A DNA stretch of 64,000 nt from Pontibacter sp. FD36 (GCF_015686655.1 NZ_JADPMP010000005.1:248001-312000), one strand, 5' to 3'; numbered from the stretch's first letter, positions 1 through 8,617 are shown. Numbers and translations are program-made. The notes: generated by a model from the sequence alone, not told the origin.

Positions 1-342
1 CACCAGAAAGCGGGCATAGTCCATCTTGGTCAGGCCATTCTCGTCCTCGTGTGCCATTGAAGCGCTGCCATCTACTATGAAGCGTACAGTGATGTTGGTG
101 TCTACTTCGGCTTCCCGGATGTAGTAGCGGTCGGATCGGGCAAACATCTTCCAATCCAACTGGCGCAGGTCGTCGCCAGGCTGGTAGCTGCGGTACTGGC
201 TGAACTCCAGTCCGGCTCCCCGCCTGATGCTCTGGTTCTGGCCGCTCAGAAATCCTTCCACTACCGTTTTGGCCAGCAGTGGCAGATCCTTGATCGTGGC
301 CAGCACTTTCGGATCGATAAACTTGTGCCCTGTTTGTGACAT
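1..342 (-). CDS. DUF58 domain protein (5' part only, cut by window edge)
   Basis: The reading frame starts at an ATG at 342 and is open to base 1, giving 114 residues of the N-terminal half. It shows the DUF58 signature RRGAGLEFSQYRSYQPGDD followed by DWKMFARSD, and then VRFIVDGSASM, the start of a von Willebrand A-like fold with a DxSxSM-type metal site. DUF58 proteins usually sit with MoxR ATPases, as here, and are thought to work with them in envelope or complex-assembly chaperoning. It begins 11 bp after the stop of the 179-residue gene upstream, so the two are probably co-transcribed with the MoxR gene. The C-terminal part lies outside the window. Confidence 0.88.
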   Translation of the reverse strand, partial: MSQTGHKFIDPKVLATIKDLPLLAKTVVEGFLSGQNQSIRRGAGLEFSQYRSYQPGDDLRQLDWKMFARSDRYYIREAEVDTNITVRFIVDGSASMAHEDENGLTKMDYARFLV

Positions 343-353
343 GCTGTAATACT

Positions 354-893
354 TTAAACCAAACTCTGGCGTAGCTTCAAGTCAACCAGCTCTGCTTCGA
401 TCGTTGCTTCATTCAGTATGATATCCACGCCGCCGATCAGTTCTTCGCGCACTTTCAGCATGTACTTCTGAGATTCAGTGTACATTACAATAGCCGCATC
501 GTATGCAATAGCTTCGTCAAACTCCTGATTCCAGTCTTGGTATACCTCAATCATCAGTACAGGGGCTGATAAGACCCGTATTTCAGAGTGCTGACCCGAC
601 TGCAGGAGCTTTTCGCAACGGAGTGGAGTTCGGCTTTCCCCGATCTCAAATTCATAAAATGTGGTAGAAGAACGGGATGTCAGCTTATAGTCAGCACTGA
701 CGTTGATAAAGCGCTGGTCCTGCTTGTTTTTGGTCAAGCCAATGGCAAACTCAGGTGCCCAGTAGGTGACTTTTCCACCTGTCGCCTGTACTTTTATATT
801 ATCAGTAAAGAAATAACAGATTCTCTCCCCTACAATCCTTTTCAGGAGTTGCATGCCTGTGTCAGTCAACTTTATGTTCTCTATTTCTTCCAT
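354..893 (-). CDS. Unrecognised 179-residue protein between MoxR and DUF58
   Basis: No family is recognised. The protein has no signal peptide or membrane segment. It is mostly mixed beta strand with an acidic helical C-terminus. It starts at ATG 893, about 90 bp after the MoxR stop, and ends 11 bp before the DUF58 start, so it probably belongs to the same transcript. The position suggests a partner of the MoxR/DUF58 pair, but that is inference from context only. Overlapping plus-strand frames look like shadows because this frame fits the operon direction and spacing. Confidence 0.7.
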   Translation of the reverse strand: MEEIENIKLTDTGMQLLKRIVGERICYFFTDNIKVQATGGKVTYWAPEFAIGLTKNKQDQRFINVSADYKLTSRSSTTFYEFEIGESRTPLRCEKLLQSGQHSEIRVLSAPVLMIEVYQDWNQEFDEAIAYDAAIVMYTESQKYMLKVREELIGGVDIILNEATIEAELVDLKLRQSLV

Positions 894-983
894 CTGTTTT
901 TCAGTTTCTGATTGCCCTGTCGATCTGCTGTATCAGGTACTTCTGCTAATTCGCAACGAGCGACTTTACTCTCATACAGCAGC

Positions 984-1979
984 CTATACCAGTACAGTTT
1001 GGGGTAGCTTGATATGCTGCAATAATTCTTCTACAACCCTATCCGGTGTGATGCGCTCCGCCTCGGCCGTAAAGTTGACCAGTATGCGGTGGCGCAGCAC
1101 CGGATAGGCCATGGTCTGTACGTCGGCGGCAGTCACGGCAAAGCGACCTTGGAGCAAAGCCCTGGCCTTGGATGTCAGAATAAGCGCCTGCCCTGCCCGC
1201 GGACCCGCTCCCCAGCGCACATAGCTCTTGATGTGATCGCTTGATGTCGTATCAGGGCGTGTAGCCCGCACGAGTTGGTTCACATAAGTCAGCAGATCGT
1301 CGCTGATGCTTACTTCCCGTACCAGCTGGCGCAGTTGCAGTACCTCCTCGCCCGAAATGGCCGGGTGTACCTGTGCCTGCCGGGTACCCGTGGTACTGGT
1401 CAGTATGTTGAGCTCCTCCAGCTCTGTTGGGTATTTTATTTTGATGTACAGCAGAAAGCGGTCCAGCTGCGCCTCAGGCAACGGATAAGTACCGGCCTGT
1501 TCGATCGGGTTTTGAGTAGCAAGCAGGAAAAAGGGCTTCGGCAAGGTATAGGTAGTACCTGCGTAGGTCACCTCGTACTCCTGCATGGCCTCCAGCAGTG
1601 CCGCCTGCGTTTTGGGCGGTGTGCGGTTGATCTCATCGGCGAGCACAATGTTAGCGAAGATCGGCCCTTCGTTGAACTTGAAGAAGCGCTTGCCCGTGGC
1701 ATGATCCTCTTCCAGCACCTCGGTACCGAGTATGTCAGTCGGCATCAGGTCCGGGGTAAACTGAATGCGACGGAAGCTCAGGTCCATGGCGTTGGACAAG
1801 GTGCGTACCAGCAAAGTCTTCGCCAGACCCGGTACGCCCTCCAGCAAGCCATGGCCGCCCGCCAAAAGCGTAATCAGTACCTCGTCGAGCACCTCCTCCT
1901 GCCCCACGATCACTTTCTGAATCTCCTGTTTGAGCTGCGGCAGCTTGCTAAGGAGTTGGTTTATATCTTGTTCAGTCAC
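984..1979 (-). CDS. MoxR-family AAA+ ATPase
   Basis: 331 residues, full family length. The Walker A region reads GVPGLAKT after GGHGLLE, Walker B is VLADEINRTPP, and sensor 1 is LATQNPIEQAGTYPLPEAQ; all are characteristic of the MoxR branch. The C-terminal lid is present (YVRWGAGPRAGQAL). MoxR ATPases act as cytoplasmic chaperones that load cofactors or assemble complexes together with VWA/DUF58 proteins. It sits in the order DUF4159, MoxR, unknown, DUF58, which matches the usual linkage in Bacteroidota. A run of 7-bp repeats lies just upstream of the start. Confidence 0.95.
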   Translation of the reverse strand: MTEQDINQLLSKLPQLKQEIQKVIVGQEEVLDEVLITLLAGGHGLLEGVPGLAKTLLVRTLSNAMDLSFRRIQFTPDLMPTDILGTEVLEEDHATGKRFFKFNEGPIFANIVLADEINRTPPKTQAALLEAMQEYEVTYAGTTYTLPKPFFLLATQNPIEQAGTYPLPEAQLDRFLLYIKIKYPTELEELNILTSTTGTRQAQVHPAISGEEVLQLRQLVREVSISDDLLTYVNQLVRATRPDTTSSDHIKSYVRWGAGPRAGQALILTSKARALLQGRFAVTAADVQTMAYPVLRHRILVNFTAEAERITPDRVVEELLQHIKLPQTVLV

Positions 1980-2010
1980 GGGTTTCTAATTATTAATGAC
2001 GAATGAATAA

Positions 2011-2045
2011 TAATTAATAATTAATAATTAATAATTAATAATTAA
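2011..2045. repeat. Five perfect tandem copies of TAATTAA upstream of the MoxR gene
   Basis: The 7-bp unit TAATTAA is repeated five times without interruption, 32 bp upstream of the MoxR start. The surrounding spacer (1980-2123) is very AT-rich and contains degenerate inverted copies of an ATTCATT-type sequence on both sides. Slippage of a 7-bp array could change promoter spacing, but no promoter boxes were placed with confidence. Confidence 0.85.
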
Positions 2046-2123
2046 TCAAGAGGATTACTGAAGAATAGTCGTGTGAAGAATCCTTAACAGGGATATTAGT
2101 CATTACTCATTCACAATTATTCA

Positions 2124-2741
2124 TTAACTAGTCAAGGCGTACATTATTATATTCACACCAAACTTGGTATTGTCCTCTGCCAGCCAACGTTTGTTCCGGA
2201 AGTCGTAATCCCATTCGCAGCCGTAGTCTTTGTTGCTGTAGAGCACCCCAATTCTACCATTTACCTCAATCGCTTTCAGGTAATCATGCACCAGATCATC
2301 GCCCCAGCCGTTGAGCTCGAATGAAGTTGTGGGTGGGCCATCGTCGAAAGTGAAGAAACTACTGTAGATCTTGTGGTCGTTTGGGATTTTCTTCAAAGCA
2401 CTTTGCCCGAATATCTGCTTCATCTGCTCTTCGAAAGACCGTGCAAAAAGCCCGTCGATGTCGTGATTGCAGTCGTCTACAAACACAAAACCGCCATTGC
2501 GCACATAGGTCTCGAAGTTCTGCCGCTCCTTTTGGTTGAACTGCACCAGCCGGTGGCCGCTCATGTAGCTGAAGGGATAGTTAAAAAGCTCAGCACTATC
2601 TAAAGGAATAATTTTCTCCTGCTCGTTCACCTTGACCGTGGTATACTCGATGAGCGAATGCAACAGATTGCTTGGCATACGCGGATCGGTATCCCAGTTG
2701 CCGGAGAGGTATTGCAGTCGGACGAAGGTGAAAGGTTGCAC
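2124..2741 (-). CDS. DUF4159 domain protein
   Basis: 205 residues. Recognisable DUF4159 features are FTFVRLQYLSGNWDTDP at the N-terminus, FNYPFSYMSGH, and GGFVFVDDCNHD, a Rossmann-like fold often annotated as a glutamine-amidotransferase-like domain. No signal peptide or membrane segment is visible. DUF4159 is commonly encoded beside MoxR and DUF58 in this phylum. Biochemical function is not established. It starts at ATG 2741, 128 bp after the tldE stop, and a REP-like repeat occupies that gap. Confidence 0.88.
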   Translation of the reverse strand: MQPFTFVRLQYLSGNWDTDPRMPSNLLHSLIEYTTVKVNEQEKIIPLDSAELFNYPFSYMSGHRLVQFNQKERQNFETYVRNGGFVFVDDCNHDIDGLFARSFEEQMKQIFGQSALKKIPNDHKIYSSFFTFDDGPPTTSFELNGWGDDLVHDYLKAIEVNGRIGVLYSNKDYGCEWDYDFRNKRWLAEDNTKFGVNIIMYALTS

Positions 2742-2768
2742 AGGAAAAATGAGTAGGTTTTAAACTAA

Positions 2769-2841
2769 CTGTCATCTCGAGCGACTTGAGAAATCTGCAG
2801 CAATCAACTTTATCAGATCTCTCCTATCGTCGAGATGACAG
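2769..2841. repeat. REP-like inverted repeat (CTGTCATCTCGA ... TCGAGATGACAG)
   Basis: Two 12-bp perfectly complementary arms at 2769-2780 and 2830-2841 flank about 49 bp. Each arm continues into a related tail: GAGAAATCT on one side and, read inversely, GAGAGATCT on the other. This matches the bipartite palindromic repeats of the TGTCATTTCGA...GAGAAATCT type that I recall from Cytophagales intergenic regions. It lies between co-directional tldE and DUF4159. Confidence 0.6.
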
Positions 2842-2868
2842 GAAATTAAGTATGTACTAAGTCAGTGA

Positions 2869-4185
2869 CTACACCGCGTCAGACAAGCTGGTGAACGTGA
2901 AGTCGCGGATCTTCATTGGGGGCACCAGGTTGCCGTTGATGCGTTGCGGACGTCCCAAAGCCTCCAGGTTGTTGAGCATGATGATCGGGCTCTCGTTGAA
3001 GCGGAAGTTCTTCACCGGATACTGGATCTTGCCGTTCTCGATGTAAAAAGTACCATCGCGGGTAAGGCCGGTGTAGAGCAGTGTCTGCGGATCCACGGAG
3101 CGGATGTACCACAGGCGTGTTACCAGGATGCCGCGTTTGGTACTCTTGATCATGTCTTCCAGCGTCTGGTTACCGCCTTCCATCACCACTCCGCCTGGGT
3201 TTGGCACCGACTTGGCACCAGTTTTTTCAGCCCAGAAACGGGAGTTATATAGGTTCTTGATTACGCCTTTTTCGATCCAGGTTGTCTTTTCGCGCGGACG
3301 GCCATCGCCGGCAAACGGAGCAGACGGAATCTCCGGGTGCATCGGGTCAGAGTAAACCGTGATGCGCTCGTCCACCAGTTTCTCGCCCAGTTTGGTCTTG
3401 CCACCAGGCTTGCTCAGGAAGCTGCGGCCTTCTTCGGCGTTACGCTGATCCATGTTGCCGAACATGTTGCGCAGCAGGTCAATGGAAGCAGCCGGTTCTA
3501 GAATAACAGTATACTTGCCTGGTTCCAGTGCTTTGGCATTGCGGGAGTTTACTGCTTTGCTGGCTGCGATCTGGGAGGCGCTAGCCGTGTCGAGTTTACT
3601 CACGTCGCTAAAGTCCTGCGTCACGTAACCAGAACCTGTGCCATCTTCTGTACGCATGGTCACCGAGAAGTCTACGACAGTAGATGGGTGGTAAGCAAAC
3701 AAGCCTTTGGAGTTTAGGCGCGCCATAAAGCTGGTCGAGTGCTCCAGAAAGCCAGCGGCAGTCAAACCTTTGTCGGCGGCAGCTTTAATGCTCTTGGCGG
3801 CTGCGTCGGCGCGATAGGCCGGGTCTATTTTAGCGGTGGAGTCAAAGTGGGCTTTGGTAGTGATGTACTTCTGAGGACCCAGCATTGGCATGTACTCCGG
3901 GCTCTCCGGTGCAATGCGTGCGATCTCCTCAGCACGACGTATTACTTTCTCCAGAGAGGCATCGTCAAACTCGTTGATCGTTGCCACCCCGGATCGTTTT
4001 CCAAAACGAGACTCTACCGACATAGCCACGTTCTCTTCGGCACCGCTGGTAGACACTTCGTTACGGGCGTAGCGGATGTTACCGCCATTGTAGCCGCTCA
4101 GCGTGACCTCACACTCATCGGCTTTTGAGTAAGCCAGAGCCTTTTTCAGCAAAGCCTCTGCTTGTTCTCTTGTATATATTGCCAT
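2869..4185 (-). CDS. tldE: TldE/PmbA-family metallopeptidase subunit
   Basis: 438 residues, the length typical of PmbA/TldE. The N-terminus EQAEALLKKALAYSKADECEV, the central GDGRPREKTTWIEKG and the C-terminal RDGTFYIENGKI and NFRFNESPI stretches match the family. Unlike TldD it lacks an HExxxH zinc motif, as expected for the non-catalytic partner of the TldD/E heterodimer. No export signal is visible, although the TldD upstream has one. The gene lies 140 bp downstream of tldD in the same direction, so a shared transcript is plausible. Confidence 0.92.
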   Translation of the reverse strand: MAIYTREQAEALLKKALAYSKADECEVTLSGYNGGNIRYARNEVSTSGAEENVAMSVESRFGKRSGVATINEFDDASLEKVIRRAEEIARIAPESPEYMPMLGPQKYITTKAHFDSTAKIDPAYRADAAAKSIKAAADKGLTAAGFLEHSTSFMARLNSKGLFAYHPSTVVDFSVTMRTEDGTGSGYVTQDFSDVSKLDTASASQIAASKAVNSRNAKALEPGKYTVILEPAASIDLLRNMFGNMDQRNAEEGRSFLSKPGGKTKLGEKLVDERITVYSDPMHPEIPSAPFAGDGRPREKTTWIEKGVIKNLYNSRFWAEKTGAKSVPNPGGVVMEGGNQTLEDMIKSTKRGILVTRLWYIRSVDPQTLLYTGLTRDGTFYIENGKIQYPVKNFRFNESPIIMLNNLEALGRPQRINGNLVPPMKIRDFTFTSLSDAV

Positions 4186-4195
4186 TTTAATCTTA

Positions 4196-4317
4196 GTTAA
4201 GAGTTATGAGTTTAGAGTTAAAAGCTAAAAATCCGGAGCCGGTATAAATCAGCTATACCGATCATCTAGGCTTATCCAGGGTAAGAGTCCAAATAGGAAC
4301 TCTTAACTTTTAACTCT
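4196..4317. repeat. AT-rich inverted repeats in the tldD-tldE spacer
   Basis: Two perfect complementary pairs are present: GTTAAGAGTT (4196-4205) with AACTCTTAAC (4298-4307), and AGAGTTAAAAG (4214-4224) with CTTTTAACTCT (4307-4317). The pairs cross rather than nest, because the arms are made of direct repeats of AGAGTTA. A GGTATA...GCTATACC pair lies in the middle. Confidence 0.55.
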
Positions 4318-4325
4318 TTACTGAT

Positions 4326-5972
4326 TTAGATTTTACGAGCTGTATTGATCACATTCACCCCGTTGAAGCGGGTGTGGGCTGAGCCGTGCGATACAGCGCT
4401 TACCTGGCTTGGCTGGCCTTTGCCATCGAAGAACGAACCGAACAGACGGTAATCGCTCTCATCGCAAGAACCTGCGCAGGAGTTCCAGAACTCCTGTGTG
4501 TTGCTCTGGTAAGCCACGTCCTCCAGCATACCTACGATCTTGCCCTTGCTGATCTCATAGAACGCCGTGCCGCCAAACTGGAAGTTGTAGCGCTGCTGGT
4601 CGATGGAGTAAGAACCGCGTCCGGCAATGTAGATGCCCTTGTCGACACCGCTGATTAGCTGGTCCACGTTCATCTTCTGCTTGCCTGGCGCCAGCGATAC
4701 GTTTGGCATACGCTGGAACTGCACCGAACTCCAGTTGTCGGCGTAGCAGCAGCCATGCGACTCCGGTTCGTTGATGATGTGCGCCTGGTCACGGATGGCC
4801 TGGTAGTTCACCAGTATACCGTCTTTGATCAGATCCCACTGCTTGGTCTTCACGCCTTCGTCGTCCCAGCCTACGAGGCCAAGTGAGCCCTTCTGGGTCT
4901 TGTCTGCGAAGATGTGTACTTTATCAGAACCGTATTTGAAATTTTTAGATTTCCATTTGTCGAGGGTGGCGAAAGAGGTGCCGGCGTAGTTGGCTTCGTA
5001 GCCCAGTACGCGGTCCAACTCCAGCGGGTGACCCACTGACTCGTGAATGGTCAGGCCCAGGTGATTCGGATCCAGTATGAGGTCATACTTGCCTGCTGCT
5101 ACTGACTTAGCCGTTAGTTTCTCTTTTGCTTGCTTGGCAGCCAGGGCGGCATCTTCGAGCATATCGTAAGCGTAGCGATAACCCACCAGGCCAGTACCTT
5201 CCGGTCCTTTGATTTTCTCACCCGCTTTCGGCACCATATACTCCCAGCCCATACCCATTGGCGCACTCAGGGCCTCACGGGTTCTGAATTTACCGCTTGC
5301 TTTATCCACGGCTGTCACCGTGAAGTTTGGCCAGATGCGGTGGATGTCCTGGTCGATGTAAGAACCTTCGGTCGAAGCAAAATACTTCTGCTCGTTCACT
5401 TGGAAAAGCGCAGAGTTCACGAAGCTGGCACCGTTTTCCATTGCCTTGGCATTGGCAGCCAACAGCAGGTCAGCTTTCTCACTTACAGGCACTTCAAAGG
5501 AGTTTTTCTCGATCGGAGTTTTCCAGCTTACTTCACCATAGCTCTTTACAGGAGCCAGCCTAACTGGCTCTTTCTGCAGCTTCGAGTTAGCTTTGGCAAT
5601 GGCTACCGCCTCCTGGGCTGCTTTGGCTATACCTTTGTCTGTTACATCAGATGTGGCAGAAAAGCCCCAGGTACCGTTGGCTAGTACGCGCACACCTACA
5701 CCGTAAGACTCGGCGTTCACGATGTTCTGTACTTGTTGCTCGCGGGTGAAAACATATTGCTGCAGGTAGCGGCCTATGCGCACGTCGGCATAAGAAGCGC
5801 CGCTTGACTTGGCTGCGTTCAGGGCTACATCAGCCAGACGCTTTTTCAGGGCCGGGTCTACCTGTTCCAGCGCTCTCTCGGGTGAGATGATATCGCCGAA
5901 AACAGGTATGGAAGGCAGCATGAGCCCACCAAACCCGAGCGCCGATAGCTCGATAAAATGACGTCTTTTCAA
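4326..5972 (-). CDS. tldD: TldD-family zinc metallopeptidase with a Tat-like signal
   Basis: 548 residues, longer than the roughly 480 of E. coli TldD because of an N-terminal extension. The zinc motif HESVGH is at residues 310-315 (HExxxH). The glycine-rich C-terminus with GRGSYSIDQQRYNFQFGG is typical of the family. In E. coli, TldD forms a cytosolic protease with TldE. Here the N-terminus begins KRRHFIEL, followed by a hydrophobic stretch of about 15 residues, which reads as a twin-arginine signal. It is the first gene of the minus-strand block. Confidence 0.93.
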   Translation of the reverse strand: MKRRHFIELSALGFGGLMLPSIPVFGDIISPERALEQVDPALKKRLADVALNAAKSSGASYADVRIGRYLQQYVFTREQQVQNIVNAESYGVGVRVLANGTWGFSATSDVTDKGIAKAAQEAVAIAKANSKLQKEPVRLAPVKSYGEVSWKTPIEKNSFEVPVSEKADLLLAANAKAMENGASFVNSALFQVNEQKYFASTEGSYIDQDIHRIWPNFTVTAVDKASGKFRTREALSAPMGMGWEYMVPKAGEKIKGPEGTGLVGYRYAYDMLEDAALAAKQAKEKLTAKSVAAGKYDLILDPNHLGLTIHESVGHPLELDRVLGYEANYAGTSFATLDKWKSKNFKYGSDKVHIFADKTQKGSLGLVGWDDEGVKTKQWDLIKDGILVNYQAIRDQAHIINEPESHGCCYADNWSSVQFQRMPNVSLAPGKQKMNVDQLISGVDKGIYIAGRGSYSIDQQRYNFQFGGTAFYEISKGKIVGMLEDVAYQSNTQEFWNSCAGSCDESDYRLFGSFFDGKGQPSQVSAVSHGSAHTRFNGVNVINTARKI

Positions 5973-6217
5973 GTTCTTTTAAGGTTAAGGTTTAGAGAAG
6001 TATAGTTTTAGGTAATTAAGTTTAGGCATTTACAGGCTTAAATCAAAGTGCTGGCACGAGTTATAAGCTTGAGCTGGCATTTTAATCGATAAAGCAGGTG
6101 TATATCTCTATGAAAGCTTTACTAGGTTCTTAGAAGGAGAATAGTGGTGATGGTTTAATCGCGCTACGCTGCGCATAGTCAGCAGAGAAAGAATTTGACA
6201 GGTATGGCAACCGAATG

Positions 6218-6244
6218 TGTAATGTTTCCAGGCCTGTGTCGTCT
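6218..6244 (+). promoter_or_regulatory. Candidate ECF-sigma promoter of the S41-like peptidase
   Basis: TGTAATGTTTCC (6218-6229), 10 bp, then CGTCT (6240-6244). The same two boxes with the same 10-bp spacer occur at 8068-8094 before the ECF sigma gene. A CGTC-type -10 fits known ECF promoters. The rest of the gene-free stretch 5973-6304 shows nothing else that I can name. Confidence 0.6.
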
Positions 6245-6304
6245 CTGTTACTGGAGGGGCAGCCGCGGTTCCTGTGCATTATCTTTATACCTGACTTCGT
6301 TGCT

Positions 6305-7990
6305 ATGAAAAATCGATTTTTAACAGGTTGCTGTCTTCTGTTGGTGCTGCTTGCGCATAGCTTGGTTCAGGCCCAGCCCAGCGTGCTGAGCGTAGCCAAA
6401 TGGCAAGAGGATGTCAAAGCCCTGGCTGAGCAAATGCCCAAAATGCACCGATCTCCTTATAATAAGGTATCGCAGCAGGAGTTTGACAGTGCCGTAGCCG
6501 TATTGCACGCACAGGTACCCAAGCTGCAGGATCATGAAATAGTAGTGGGCCTCACGCGTCTGGTCGCTATGATCGGCGATGGCCATACCCGCCTAACGCT
6601 ACCGCAGGATATGGCAGTGGCTTACAGTCGGGCGCACTCCTCTACACCTCCGCCCGCTGACTCCAGTTTATTCCTGAACCATCTGCCTGTGAAGCTTGCC
6701 TTATTTGATGATGGCTTGTTCATCCGGGAAGCAACGCCTGAACTGATGCATCTGGTGGGTGCTGAGGTGTTGCAAATCGGAAAAAGCACCGCGAACGAGG
6801 CACTGGAAAAAGTAAGGCCGGTGGTGCATTACGATAATGAAATGGGCTTCAAGCAACTCGCTCCCACCTTTTTGGTAGTGCCTGAATTTCTGGCGGCGCT
6901 AGGTATAGCCGATGATGTGCAGGAGGTACTGCTTAAGGTAAAAACACGCGATGGAAAAACGACAACTATAGCGCTTTCTCCAATCCCGCAATTCAGACAG
7001 GTGTACTTTGTTGGGGCAAGTGAAGCGCTAGGTATAGCAGCACCTATGTGCCAATGGAACAGGAAGGAAAAATTCTGGCTCCACATGCTGGAAAAAGAGA
7101 AGACCCTGTACGTGCAGCTGAATGAAAGCAACGACAAAGACAATGAATCGCTAGCCGCTTTTGTAGCGAAGATAGAGCGCATCGTCACCGGATTTCCAGT
7201 AGAGAAGCTGGTGCTCGATCTCAGGTATAACCCTGGCGGGAATAATCATCTCAATCGCTCCCTGGTCCTCGCCCTGGCTCGGTCGGAGCAGATCAACCGG
7301 TTTGGGAGACTCTATACCTTGATCGGACGAGAGACTTTCTCGGCGGCACAGATGCTGGCCAATGACCTGGAATATTATACCAATACCCTGTTCGTAGGTG
7401 AGCCCTCAGGTTCCTCGCCCAGCGCCTACGGTGACTCCAGAAAAATGCAGTTGCCTAACAGTAAACTGACGATACGTGTGTCCACTATTTACTGGCGCGA
7501 TTGGGATGGGGACGAAAAGCGACCCTGGACAGCGCCTGATATACCTGTCGGTTATACCTCGACAGACTACCTGCAAGGCAGAGACCCCGTGCTGGAGACT
7601 GTACTGGCCATGCCGACAACAGGCACTGTGGCTAGCACCATGCAGCAGGTATACGAACAGGCAGACTTCCGGTCGGCTACCTGGGTCTACTTCCGTGCCG
7701 TACAGGATGCCCGTGCCAATAGCGAAGAGATCATACAGGCAGAGGAGAAGTTCGGTGAATACTTATTACAGACTAAAAAATCACCCGAAGCCATCGCTTG
7801 GTATAGCCACATCAGTAACCGGCACAAAGAAGAGGCCTGGCCATTGGTTGGGCTGGCAAAAGCGCTCTTGCTGAGCGAGGAACCACAGAAGGCCACCGTC
7901 ACGCTGGAAAAGGCGATTCAACTGCAACCTGCCAATAAACAGGCAAAAGAACTGTTAGCGACCATCAAAAAAATGCCAGCAAAAGGGTGA
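6305..7990 (+). CDS. Secreted S41 (tail-specific/C-terminal processing) family peptidase with TPR tail
   Basis: I start it at ATG 6305 (561 residues): this gives a clean signal peptide (KNRFLTG, hydrophobic core, VQAQ cleavage), and the longer frame would run through the promoter box. Residues 30-100 match the helical N-domain of bacterial S41 proteins, including GDGHTRL. The core has VLDLRYNPGG (about 304-312) and ETFSAAQM with the likely nucleophile S346. The last 70 residues look like TPR repeats. The promoter-like signature upstream is shared with the ECF sigma gene that follows, so it may belong to that regulon. Substrate unknown. Confidence 0.85.
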   Translation: MKNRFLTGCCLLLVLLAHSLVQAQPSVLSVAKWQEDVKALAEQMPKMHRSPYNKVSQQEFDSAVAVLHAQVPKLQDHEIVVGLTRLVAMIGDGHTRLTLPQDMAVAYSRAHSSTPPPADSSLFLNHLPVKLALFDDGLFIREATPELMHLVGAEVLQIGKSTANEALEKVRPVVHYDNEMGFKQLAPTFLVVPEFLAALGIADDVQEVLLKVKTRDGKTTTIALSPIPQFRQVYFVGASEALGIAAPMCQWNRKEKFWLHMLEKEKTLYVQLNESNDKDNESLAAFVAKIERIVTGFPVEKLVLDLRYNPGGNNHLNRSLVLALARSEQINRFGRLYTLIGRETFSAAQMLANDLEYYTNTLFVGEPSGSSPSAYGDSRKMQLPNSKLTIRVSTIYWRDWDGDEKRPWTAPDIPVGYTSTDYLQGRDPVLETVLAMPTTGTVASTMQQVYEQADFRSATWVYFRAVQDARANSEEIIQAEEKFGEYLLQTKKSPEAIAWYSHISNRHKEEAWPLVGLAKALLLSEEPQKATVTLEKAIQLQPANKQAKELLATIKKMPAKG

Positions 7991-8067
7991 AACACGCTGG
8001 CAGGCAGTGTTCTGTAAATAAAGAAGATGCTGCTATACCTTGAGCAGGCAAAATTTTGATAATATGC

Positions 8068-8094
8068 TGTAATGTTTCCCACCCCGAGTCGTCT
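8068..8094 (+). promoter_or_regulatory. Candidate autoregulatory ECF-sigma promoter
   Basis: TGTAATGTTTCC (8068-8079), 10-bp spacer, CGTCT (8090-8094), ending 10 bp before the sigma-factor ATG. It is identical in both boxes and spacing to 6218-6244. ECF sigma genes are commonly transcribed from their own promoters. Confidence 0.65.
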
Positions 8095-8104
8095 TTGTAA
8101 TTGA

Positions 8105-8617
8105 ATGGATCTGCAAGAGTTTAAAATAAAGGTACTTCCTGCGAAGCAAAAGCTCTACCGGCTTGCGCTGTTCCTGCTTCACGACAAAGATGAAGCAGAG
8201 GATATCCTGCAGGATGTATTCCTCAAACTCTGGACCCAGAAAGACAAGCTGCACGCTTACGATAGCATTGAGGCTTTCGCCATGCGCATCACCAAAAACC
8301 TCTGCCTGGACAAGCTGAAAGCAGGCAAGCGAAAGCAGATGGTCGATGTGACAGGTATAGACCTAAGTTCAGGAGATATGAACCCCTACCAGCACTCGGA
8401 ACTGACAGACAGCATGGGCAATGTGCAGAAGCTGCTCGCAGCCTTGCCCGAACAGCAGAAATTGGTGCTGCACCTCCGGGATGTGGAAGGATACTCCTTT
8501 GAAGAAATAGAGCAGATTACAAGCCTGACTGTGAACAACCTGCGGGTGATCTTATCAAGAGCCCGCAAGAGCGTACGGGATGGCTTTCTAAAACTAGAGA
8601 ATTATGAAGTTGGATAA
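8105..8617 (+). CDS. ECF-type RNA polymerase sigma-70 factor
   Basis: 170 residues. Region 2 is at about residues 10-85 (LHDKDEAEDILQDVFLKLWTQKD and MRITKNLCLDKLKAG). Region 4 is at about 105-160 (LPEQQKLVLHLRDVEGYSFEEIEQIT, then LSRARKSVRDGFL). The gene overlaps the next one by 14 bp, implying translational coupling with its probable anti-sigma factor. The promoter-like signature upstream recurs before the S41-like peptidase gene, so both are likely targets. The inducing signal is unknown, but the DUF4097 and secreted products suggest an envelope role. Confidence 0.95.
   Translation: MDLQEFKIKVLPAKQKLYRLALFLLHDKDEAEDILQDVFLKLWTQKDKLHAYDSIEAFAMRITKNLCLDKLKAGKRKQMVDVTGIDLSSGDMNPYQHSELTDSMGNVQKLLAALPEQQKLVLHLRDVEGYSFEEIEQITSLTVNNLRVILSRARKSVRDGFLKLENYEVG

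Noticed and set aside
6215..6304. Longer N-terminus for the S41-like peptidase
   Set aside because: It would place the ECF promoter inside the coding region and bury the signal peptide.
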